A stretch of DNA of 64,000 bases from NCBI RefSeq assembly GCF_918731615.1, contig NZ_OU957226.1:2915501-2979500 (forward strand), read 5' to 3'. Below the pieces are notes generated by a model. That model was not told the DNA's origin. It worked only from the letters and a program-made list of their open reading frames with translations, and did not search any database. This DNA is from Flavobacterium sp. CECT 9288. Lineage in GTDB: Bacteria; Bacteroidota; Bacteroidia; Flavobacteriales; Flavobacteriaceae. Each line of letters opens with the position of its first letter. The stretch's first letter is position 1. Shown here in pieces: positions 17,199-23,883 of this stretch. The position numbers and the translations under genes were made by a program.

Positions 17199-17206
17199 TA
17201 ATTTTG
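17199..17206 (+). promoter_or_regulatory. Candidate -7 element for the DUF4403 gene
   Basis: TAATTTTG matches TAnnTTTG, with a leader of about 15 nt to the ATG at 17225. No TTTG at the -33 position. Confidence 0.4.
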
Positions 17207-17224
17207 TTTTCTAAAATTAATTAA

Positions 17225-18625
17225 ATGTACGCATTCTCTCGAATCATTTTCGTTTTTGTAGCTGTAATTTTGTGTGAATCCTGCGCCACAACAAATAAAA
17301 TAAACGCTTTAAAACCAGAACCAGATGATGCTGTGCCATTGGTTTATGAAAATCTTCCATCCTTTATCAATCTACCTATATCGGTAAAATTAAAAGATAT
17401 CGAGAATCAAACTAATCAAGTGTTGACTGGTCTTATTTATGAAGACAGTGCCATTGAGGATGATGATATTGAAATGAAAGTTTGGAAACAAGCCCCAATA
17501 ACAATCACATCAGAAGCAGGGGGGAAAATAAAAACTGTTTTGCCTTTAAAAGCTATCATTAAATATAGGATTGGCACCAAAAAAATGGGGGTTGAATTAT
17601 ATGACACCAGAGAATTTAATTTAAACGGGATTGTCACACTTTCAAGCGAAGTCACACTGACAAACTGGATTCTTAATACTAAAACCGAATTAAAATCCCT
17701 TGACTGGAACGAAAGCCCAACCATGGTTGTCTTTGGTAAAAACGTACCAGTAACCTACTTAATCAATCCCGGAATTAAGTTATTTAAATCAAAAATAGAA
17801 CGTAAAATAGATGAATCCATTAGCAAATCAATGGATTTTAAACCAAACGTTTTAAGCGCATTAGAAAAAATAACTACTCCGTTTTTAATGAATGACACTT
17901 ACGAAAGTTGGTTACGCATCGTTCCTCAAGAGATTTACACCACTACAGCAAGCTTAAAAAATGACGCATTCCTTATTGAAATGGGCATGAAATGCAACAT
18001 GGAAACTTTTATAGGAAAACAACCCGAATCAAAGTTTAATGCCTCTAAGATATCATTAAAACCAGTTACTAAAATACCTAATGATATTAATGCCAATATT
18101 ATTGCCATCTCCTCCTATCAAGAAGCGTCTAAAATAATGACTAAAAATTTTAAAGGGCAAGAATTTGGATCGGGGTCCAAAAAAATTCAAGTTCAAAACG
18201 TGGACATTTGGCACAAAAAAGGAAAAATGATTATTGCATTAGATGTTTTGGGCAGTGTGAATGGCACGTTGTATCTATCTGGCTTACCACAATATAATGA
18301 CAAAACCAAAGAAGTTTATTTTGAAGATCTTGACTATGCCTTGGACACAAAAAACAAATTAATGCGAACCGCAAACTGGCTTGCTCAATCATTAATCCTA
18401 AAAAAAATAAAACAAAGTTGCAGGTATTCTATTCAACCAAACCTTGACGAAGGTCAAAAAAGTATGCAAACGTATTTAAAGAATTACTCTCCTATGCAAG
18501 GCGTATTTGTAAATGGAAAAATGGAGAACATTGAGTTTCAAAAAATCCAACTAACAAATCAAGCCATAATAGCATTTATAAAAGTAAAAGGTAAAATTAA
18601 TGTATCTATCAATGGTTTGAAATAA
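17225..18625 (+). CDS. DUF4403-like lipoprotein
   Basis: A 466-residue predicted lipoprotein: a short hydrophobic leader ends in a lipobox-like LCESC with the acylated cysteine about residue 20. The rest is beta-rich with two similar halves. The opening SFINLPISVKLKDIENQTNQ matches what I know of the DUF4403 family, whose members resemble tubular lipid-binding (BPI/TULIP-like) folds. Function unknown. It stands alone, between the divergent TolC gene and the convergent oxidase assembly operon. Its last codons and stop form part of a perfect 16-bp hairpin (18599-18642). Confidence 0.82.
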   Translation: MYAFSRIIFVFVAVILCESCATTNKINALKPEPDDAVPLVYENLPSFINLPISVKLKDIENQTNQVLTGLIYEDSAIEDDDIEMKVWKQAPITITSEAGGKIKTVLPLKAIIKYRIGTKKMGVELYDTREFNLNGIVTLSSEVTLTNWILNTKTELKSLDWNESPTMVVFGKNVPVTYLINPGIKLFKSKIERKIDESISKSMDFKPNVLSALEKITTPFLMNDTYESWLRIVPQEIYTTTASLKNDAFLIEMGMKCNMETFIGKQPESKFNASKISLKPVTKIPNDINANIIAISSYQEASKIMTKNFKGQEFGSGSKKIQVQNVDIWHKKGKMIIALDVLGSVNGTLYLSGLPQYNDKTKEVYFEDLDYALDTKNKLMRTANWLAQSLILKKIKQSCRYSIQPNLDEGQKSMQTYLKNYSPMQGVFVNGKMENIEFQKIQLTNQAIIAFIKVKGKINVSINGLK

Positions 18626-18642
18626 ACATTGATAGATACATT
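18599..18642. terminator. 16-bp perfect hairpin around the DUF4403 stop codon
   Basis: AATGTATCTATCAATG (18599-18614) is the exact reverse complement of CATTGATAGATACATT (18627-18642). The 12-nt loop contains the TAA at 18623-18625. It lies between convergent genes and could serve both strands, though neither side has a long T tract. Confidence 0.6.
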
Positions 18643-18647
18643 ATAAA

Positions 18648-18860
18648 CTATGAAGCTTTATTTTTCTTCATTTTATAAATCAAAAAACCAATGATGGCAA
18701 CCAGTAAATAAGGAATAACCATTAGGTAAACTATACCGTCATTTACCGCTGCAGCTTGAGTAGTGTTATCACCACTAGTAAGCGCAGCTCTACACATGGC
18801 ACACTGCGCACTCATACTGGCAGTCATGAAAAATACCAGTAAAAAACCCAAAAATTTCAT
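18648..18860 (-). CDS. Small CxxC membrane protein at end of oxidase assembly operon
   Basis: Seventy residues from the ATG at 18860, which begins a good signal peptide (MKFLGFLLVFFMTASMSAQ); an in-frame ATG at 18884 would add eight residues. After cleavage the mature protein starts at C20 with a CxxC (CAMCRAALTSGD). A single transmembrane helix lies at about 44-63, and the tail is lysine-rich. The CxxC would face the periplasm. It is the last gene of a run containing SCO and DUF420 genes, so a role in copper or thiol handling for cytochrome oxidase is a reasonable inference, not shown. Not assigned to a named family by me. Confidence 0.82.
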   Translation of the reverse strand: MKFLGFLLVFFMTASMSAQCAMCRAALTSGDNTTQAAAVNDGIVYLMVIPYLLVAIIGFLIYKMKKNKAS

Positions 18861-18899
18861 ATAACTATTGTTATGTAATTTCATCTTTCTACTTATAAA

Positions 18900-19484
18900 T
18901 TAAGAAACGTAATACGGCGAAATCATCAAATAAACTACCACTCCTGTAACCGCAACATATAACCATATAGGAAAAGTAATTTTCGAAATCTTCTTGTGGG
19001 CCACAAAATCTTGACCTATTGCTCGTACATAAGTAATCAAAACCATAGGAATAATAGCAATAGATAAAATGATATGCGTTACCAAAATCAATAAGTACAC
19101 AATACGTAAAGATCCTACACTCCCTTTTTCTGAATCCTCTAATATGCCATTATGGTTAATATCACCAAAAACAGTAGAGTCGCTGGTCATGTGGTACGCA
19201 ACATACATCACTAAAAAAGCAAGCGATAAAGCAATTGCTGTAGTCATAAAATACTGATGCCATTTTCTATTCCCGTTTCTAATAGCTACAACAGCAGCTA
19301 CAAGTAAAACCGCTGTAATACCATTTGTAGTTGCATAAATAGGCGGTAAAAAAGATAAAGGTGCTACATCAATTCCAAAATCTTTTAGTTTAATTTTAAA
19401 TAAAATAGCTACCACAACAGGTATAACTATAGATACGGCAATGATGTATTTATTGAATTTTTGTTCTAAGGAATTGTTTTTCAT
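18900..19484 (-). CDS. DUF420 (CtaM-like) membrane protein
   Basis: A 194-residue protein with about five transmembrane helices. It contains two histidine-bearing helices (NGNRKWHQYFMTTAIALS, LLILVTHIILSIAIIPMVLI) and FGIDVAPLSFLPPIYATTNG, as seen in the DUF420 family. The best-known relative, CtaM, is needed for maturation of haem-copper oxidases in Gram-positive bacteria. Between helices is an acidic, EF-hand-looking loop (DINHNGILEDSEKG) near residue 110-123, possibly a metal site. It begins 2 bp after the SCO gene. The oxidase assembly role rests on family and context. Confidence 0.87.
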   Translation of the reverse strand: MKNNSLEQKFNKYIIAVSIVIPVVVAILFKIKLKDFGIDVAPLSFLPPIYATTNGITAVLLVAAVVAIRNGNRKWHQYFMTTAIALSLAFLVMYVAYHMTSDSTVFGDINHNGILEDSEKGSVGSLRIVYLLILVTHIILSIAIIPMVLITYVRAIGQDFVAHKKISKITFPIWLYVAVTGVVVYLMISPYYVS

Positions 19485-19486
19485 AT

Positions 19487-20173
19487 CTATTCTTCTAATA
19501 AAATATTAATATCTTGTTGTAGGTTTCTAACTCCTTTTTTATCGAGTCCATCATAATATAAAATAGGATTACCAAATTCATCATTACGACAACGAATGTT
19601 TCCGTTTTTATCAATCAATGCAAATAAACCCGAATGTTCAAATCCTCCAGCCACTTTTTTATTCTCGCCAGCATACAAGTTAAAACCTTTATTAGCCAAC
19701 TTAAAAATATAATCTTTCTCACCAGTCAAAAAATTCCAATTTTTAGATCTAATTCCTAACAAATCATAATGTGCTTTTAATACTGTAGGAGTATCCGTCA
19801 AAGGATCAATAGTTATTGAAGCGATTCCAAAGTTAGGATTACCAAAGAATTTTTTCTCAATAAGCAACATACTTTCATTCATTTTAGGACAAATAGTAGG
19901 GCAAGTTGTAAAAAAAAACTCTAGAACATATACTTTACCTTTGTATGTCTCATTAGTGATTTTAACATTATCTTGATTTATTAATTCAAACTTAGGTGCA
20001 GCACCTATTTTCAAAAGCTTTCCTTCCTCTATAACTTCTGGATTTACAAAATCAAGGCGGTCGCCTTGTACGACTTTATCGTTCTTAATACGCTCTACAA
20101 TTTTAGGAATGGCATAAATACCAAATACTAAAATAACAAATGAAATTCCGATGTATGATTTGTTTTTAAACAT
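19487..20173 (-). CDS. SCO1/SenC-type copper chaperone for cytochrome oxidase
   Basis: Inserts copper into the CuA site of cytochrome oxidase subunit II, or reduces its cysteines. One N-terminal membrane anchor (residues about 6-24) is followed by a thioredoxin-fold domain. The copper ligands are present: C91 and C95 in TTCPTICPKM, and H180 in GGFEHSGLFALID. The 228-residue length is normal. It is 2 bp from the DUF420 gene and 5 bp from a cysteine-free SCO-like gene upstream. Subunit II itself is encoded far away at 49.9-51.0 kb. Confidence 0.95.
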   Translation of the reverse strand: MFKNKSYIGISFVILVFGIYAIPKIVERIKNDKVVQGDRLDFVNPEVIEEGKLLKIGAAPKFELINQDNVKITNETYKGKVYVLEFFFTTCPTICPKMNESMLLIEKKFFGNPNFGIASITIDPLTDTPTVLKAHYDLLGIRSKNWNFLTGEKDYIFKLANKGFNLYAGENKKVAGGFEHSGLFALIDKNGNIRCRNDEFGNPILYYDGLDKKGVRNLQQDINILLEE

Positions 20174-20178
20174 AACAA

Positions 20179-20820
20179 TTAAATTTTTCTTGTTGCATTG
20201 TTATTCTTTTTAAGAGCAGCTCTGTATTCATACAAGATAACTTTAAAATCATCGAGCATTTCATTACTTAGTTCAGCTGGATGAAAAGTATTATAACCTT
20301 CCATCTCATCTTTGACTAACTTTCGTCCTCGTAAATTTCTTTTTTTATCAACGATATAAACCTTTGGCGTACCTAATTTATCATCTAGTTGATCTTTTAA
20401 TTTTAATTGAGAATAGTACGCCGTAATATCTTCTGGCGAAGCAAAGACAAATCTCCATTGAGCAACATCTGTAAAAGCACCTAAAGCATCAACTACTTTT
20501 TTAGCATCCGTTTCTGTTCCAGAAGGGCATATCATTACAAACTGAACATCTTTAAATTCATGATAACGCTGGTAAATTTTTTGATTTAAATTAAAAAGGT
20601 TACCTCTATTTTTTAATAACTCAGAACCTGAAAAACCTAAAATGGTGACTTTACCATTTAATGTTATAGGTTTGCTGTCTAAAGTTTTCCAAGGACCAAA
20701 ATCAGCAGTATTAGGAGTAATAATAGGTAATTTAGTATACCCATTAACTCCAGAAGCAAAAAACAAATAAGCAACTATAGGCAAAATAAAAAGTACAAAC
20801 AGGACAATATTTTTTTTCAT
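20179..20820 (-). CDS. SCO-like membrane-anchored protein lacking the copper cysteines
   Basis: The 213 residues from the ATG at 20820 have one N-terminal membrane anchor and then a pattern resembling a thioredoxin/SCO fold: GKVTILGFSGSELLKNRGNL, DVQFVMICPSGTETDAKKVV, WRFVFASPEDI and GTPKVYIVDKKRNLRGR. Where SCO has FFFTTCPTICPKM, this protein has GFSGSELLKNRG, so both copper-binding cysteines are missing; the only cysteine seen is in MICPSG. It sits directly before the SCO gene. I infer a structural or regulatory paralogue in oxidase assembly; no named family is recognised. Confidence 0.8.
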   Translation of the reverse strand: MKKNIVLFVLFILPIVAYLFFASGVNGYTKLPIITPNTADFGPWKTLDSKPITLNGKVTILGFSGSELLKNRGNLFNLNQKIYQRYHEFKDVQFVMICPSGTETDAKKVVDALGAFTDVAQWRFVFASPEDITAYYSQLKLKDQLDDKLGTPKVYIVDKKRNLRGRKLVKDEMEGYNTFHPAELSNEMLDDFKVILYEYRAALKKNNNATRKI

Positions 20821-20841
20821 CACATTTTAAATATATAGTAC

Positions 20842-20875
20842 AAAAATAAAAAAAGGTACGCAATGCGTACCCTTT
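20842..20875 (-). terminator. Terminator after the subunit IV gene
   Basis: GGTACGC (20855-20861), loop AAT, GCGTACC (20865-20871). On the minus strand the stem runs into a long T-rich tract (complement of 20842-20854). It would separate oxidase subunits from the assembly genes, perhaps partially. Confidence 0.75.
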
Positions 20876-20893
20876 AATTGAATTAATATCTTG

Positions 20894-21244
20894 TTAAAAA
20901 TTCCATTTAATAGTGGAGTTTTTAAAAACCTCATAAATATAATCCCCTTCGGTCAAAAAGATAAAAAGAATGTATAATACCAGAAAAATAAGTGGAAAAA
21001 CTACTGCATTTCTCAATGAGCTTTTTTCGCCTTCCATGTGCATGAAAGCCCAAACGATATAATATGCTTTGTAAATTGTAAGCAAATAAAATATCCAGTT
21101 AAGCAGGTTCATACCCATTAGATTATTCATGTGAAGTGCTTCTGGCTTAAAAATACCTAAAACAACTTCTACTATAGTTACAGCAGATAATATTCCGAAT
21201 ACTTTCCAGATTCTACCTACGTTTGATGCGTGTTCGTGTGACAT
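20894..21244 (-). CDS. Cytochrome c oxidase subunit IV family protein
   Basis: A 116-residue protein with three transmembrane helices, the size and topology of bacterial subunit IV (COX4_pro / CyoD-like). Seen are IWKVFGILSAVTIVEVVLGI, a second helix before YKAYYIVWAFMHMEGEKSSL, and a third FPLIFLVLYILFIFL. The motif AFMHMEGE is characteristic of the Bacteroidota version. It starts 21 bp after the longer subunit III gene. Role: small stabilising subunit of the haem-copper oxidase. Confidence 0.9.
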   Translation of the reverse strand: MSHEHASNVGRIWKVFGILSAVTIVEVVLGIFKPEALHMNNLMGMNLLNWIFYLLTIYKAYYIVWAFMHMEGEKSSLRNAVVFPLIFLVLYILFIFLTEGDYIYEVFKNSTIKWNF

Positions 21245-21265
21245 GATAATAATTTTTTTTAGAAA

Positions 21266-22243
21266 TTAAACTAGATAGAAAACTGTAAATACAAATACCC
21301 AAACTAAATCTACAAAGTGCCAATATAGACCTACTTTTTCTACCATTTCATAACTTTTTCTCTTATCATAAGTACCTAAAAGTACATTGAAAAAGATAAT
21401 AATATTGATAACTACTCCAGAGAAAACGTGAAATCCGTGAAATCCAGTAATAAAAAAGAAGAAATCAGCAAAAAGTTTACTTCCGTATTCGTTTCTGATT
21501 AAGTTAGCACCCTCTACAACATAATGTGCCTGAGAAAGTCTAGCCTCAGAATCTTTTCTAGTAAGGATAGTTTTTTGTTTGTTTGCATTGATAACCTCAG
21601 TTCTAATCAATAAATCTGGGTGAGCTTTGAAACCAGCTTGTACCTCGGCAACAGAGTAAGATGGCAATTCTCCTTCTTCCATGAACCATTTAGCTTTGTT
21701 TCTTTTAAGCTGTTCACGCTCTTCAGGTAAAGTCACTGCAAAATCAGCAAGTGCAACACGTTTTCCGTCTTTATCAACAAACTGAAGCAAACTACCCCCT
21801 TTTGTTTCAATTGCTCCGTACTCTCCTTTGATAAAATTTTTCCATTCCCAAGCTTGAGAACCAACAAAGATAAGACCTCCAATGATGGTCAAGAACATGT
21901 ACAAAACAACTTTATCTTTTTTCATTTGATGACCAGCATCTACGGCTAAAACCATAGTTACCGACGAGAAAATCAAAATAAAAGTCATTAATGCCACATA
22001 ATACATTGGCGCCGAAACTCCGTGTAAAAACGGAAAGTGAGTAAACACTTCATCAGCCAATGGCCATGTTTCAATAAATTTAAATCTAGAAAAACCATAC
22101 GCCGCTAGAAATCCAGAGAACGTTAAAGCATCTGACACGATAAAAAACCACATCATTAATTTGCCGTAACTTGCTCCCATTGGCTCATTGCCGCCTCCCC
22201 AAGTTTTTTCTTCACTATTTGCAGTAGTAACTGTCGCTTCCAT
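21266..22243 (-). CDS. Cytochrome c oxidase subunit III with large internal insertion
   Basis: A 325-residue haem-copper oxidase subunit III. The core is recognisable: KLMMWFFIVSDALTFSGFLA, QAWEWKNFI (about 130-138), FFFITGFHGFHVFSG (about 261-275) and YWHFVDLVWVFVF (about 308-320). Between the helix ending AWEW and the helix beginning FADFFFF, roughly residues 141-256 form a hydrophilic insertion absent from usual family members of about 190-270 residues. It is adjacent to a second, shorter subunit III gene (43 bp upstream). Both are probably in the same complex, or the two serve different oxidases. Confidence 0.92.
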   Translation of the reverse strand: MEATVTTANSEEKTWGGGNEPMGASYGKLMMWFFIVSDALTFSGFLAAYGFSRFKFIETWPLADEVFTHFPFLHGVSAPMYYVALMTFILIFSSVTMVLAVDAGHQMKKDKVVLYMFLTIIGGLIFVGSQAWEWKNFIKGEYGAIETKGGSLLQFVDKDGKRVALADFAVTLPEEREQLKRNKAKWFMEEGELPSYSVAEVQAGFKAHPDLLIRTEVINANKQKTILTRKDSEARLSQAHYVVEGANLIRNEYGSKLFADFFFFITGFHGFHVFSGVVINIIIFFNVLLGTYDKRKSYEMVEKVGLYWHFVDLVWVFVFTVFYLV

Positions 22244-22285
22244 AAAAGTTATTCGTTAAAAAGTTCCCAAATTTACGTTTTTTTC

Positions 22286-22873
22286 TTATTTAAAGAAATA
22301 TAAAAACAAAAACAAATAAACCCACAATAAGTCCAGAAAGTGCCAATACATTGCACCAAGTTCTATACCAAGGGTTTGAGATGAATTGTATTTTTGTTTA
22401 AAATGATTATAAATTATAATTAAAAGCGAAATCACACCTCCAGCAAGGTGAATAAGGTGAACTACCGTTACTACATATAGAAATGTAGTTGTAATTGAAC
22501 TCCCGCTACCAGTAAAATAATAACCGCTTTCTACTATTTGTCCAAAACCTACAAATTGTAAAATTACAAATAAAATACCAAGTCCCAATGTAGCTAATAA
22601 ATACATTGTTGTGGTGCTATTATTGTTCTTTTGTATTGCTTTTTTTGCCAAATGAAATGTTACACTACAACCTATAATAGCAGCAGTACTGTAATAAAAC
22701 GCTGGTGGTAATTGAAAATCTTTCAACCAATCTGCTCTTGATTTACTCACTACAAAAGCACTTGTGAGTCCCGCAAACATCATGGTCATACTTGCCATTG
22801 CGAACAAAAGGATCAATTTATAGGATCTATTTGTTCTGGATTTTTGCTCTTCGGCCGTTATTGTCATTTCCAT
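22286..22873 (-). CDS. Cytochrome c oxidase subunit III, short form
   Basis: The 195-residue protein has five transmembrane helices. Hallmarks are AGLTSAFVVSKSRADWLKDF, a helix with FVILQFVGFGQIVESGYYFTG, VVHLIHLAGGVISL and YWHFLDLLWVYLFLFLYFF at the C-terminus. It is a paralogue of the next gene without the insertion. It begins 2 bp after cyoE. The pairing of a short and a long subunit III is typical, as I recall, of Bacteroidota oxidase loci; which of the two joins the aa3 oxidase encoded at 48-51 kb cannot be told from sequence. Confidence 0.93.
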   Translation of the reverse strand: MEMTITAEEQKSRTNRSYKLILLFAMASMTMMFAGLTSAFVVSKSRADWLKDFQLPPAFYYSTAAIIGCSVTFHLAKKAIQKNNNSTTTMYLLATLGLGILFVILQFVGFGQIVESGYYFTGSGSSITTTFLYVVTVVHLIHLAGGVISLLIIIYNHFKQKYNSSQTLGIELGAMYWHFLDLLWVYLFLFLYFFK

Positions 22874-22875
22874 AA

Positions 22876-23778
22876 CTATCTTAAAAATTTATCAAATATG
22901 TATACTAATTGTAATAATGTAATGTAGGTAACACTTACAAGCATAAGTGTTCTAGCTGCTTTTGCAGTTCTTAACTGATAAAGCTTAACACCATAAAACA
23001 ACATCCATAATCCTAATACGAGAACAATTCCTGCTGCAATAGGCGTTATATACAACCTACCCGTATATCCAAAAGCTGGCAACAATGAAGCTAATATGAG
23101 CCAAACGGTATATAAAATCACTTGCAACGCTGTTCCTTTATCTTTTTTTCCCGTTGGTAACATAAAAAAACCTGCTTTCTCATAATCTTCATATAGGAAC
23201 CAACCAATAGCCCAGAAATGAGGAAATTGCCAAAAAAACTGAATCAAAAACAAAGTTCCTGCTTCGATACCAAATTCACCAGTTGCAGCAACCCAACCCA
23301 ACATAAAAGGAATTGCTCCTGGAAAAGCACCTACAAAAACAGACAAAGAAGTCATCGTTTTTAATGGTGTATAAACACTTGTATATAAAAATATAGAGAT
23401 AGCACCAAACATGGCCGACTTTCCATTTATAGTATATAAAAGCACTAGACCTATGATAGTTAACAAAATTGCAATTAAAAGCGCGGTAGTTTGACTCATT
23501 CTTCCAGCTGGAACAGGCCTACCTTTGGTACGATCCATTAAAGCATCAAGATCTTTCTCTATGATTTGATTGAAAGCATTTGAAGCACCTACCATGCAAT
23601 ATCCGCCAATTGCAAGTTTTAACAAAACCATCCAATCTAAAGACTGAAAATCATAAATACCCAACATAAAACCCGCAACAGACGAAAAAACGACACTAAC
23701 CGCTAATCGTGCTTTTGTGATTTCCCTGAAGTCTATGTAAACTGATTTTAATGAAAGTGTACTTTGTGATGCGCTCAA
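22876..23778 (-). CDS. cyoE: Haem o synthase (protoheme IX farnesyltransferase)
   Basis: Integral membrane UbiA-type prenyltransferase that adds a farnesyl group to haem b, making haem o on the way to haem a for the oxidase. The 300 residues have about nine transmembrane helices. The first Asp-rich motif is NAFNQIIEKDLDALMDRTKGRP (about 62-83, split here as two blocks), followed by FLYTSVYTPLKTMTSLSVFVG and the second loop WFLYEDYEKAGFFMLP. It heads the oxidase operon. A good promoter lies upstream at 23812-23843. Confidence 0.95.
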   Translation of the reverse strand: MSASQSTLSLKSVYIDFREITKARLAVSVVFSSVAGFMLGIYDFQSLDWMVLLKLAIGGYCMVGASNAFNQIIEKDLDALMDRTKGRPVPAGRMSQTTALLIAILLTIIGLVLLYTINGKSAMFGAISIFLYTSVYTPLKTMTSLSVFVGAFPGAIPFMLGWVAATGEFGIEAGTLFLIQFFWQFPHFWAIGWFLYEDYEKAGFFMLPTGKKDKGTALQVILYTVWLILASLLPAFGYTGRLYITPIAAGIVLVLGLWMLFYGVKLYQLRTAKAARTLMLVSVTYITLLQLVYIFDKFLR

Positions 23779-23811
23779 TGCTACTATTTATTTTATTTCT
23801 AAAAACTTATG

Positions 23812-23843
23812 CAAAAGTAGGCTATCAAAAGGGATTTGACAAA
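23812..23843 (-). promoter_or_regulatory. Promoter of the cyoE-oxidase operon
   Basis: On the minus strand TTTG (complement of 23840-23843), a 20-bp spacer and TACTTTTG (complement of 23812-23819). It lies 34 bp before the cyoE ATG. Confidence 0.55.
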
Positions 23844-23883
23844 AAACAATTCACAAAAAAGTATAAAAATAAATGACCTTCTA

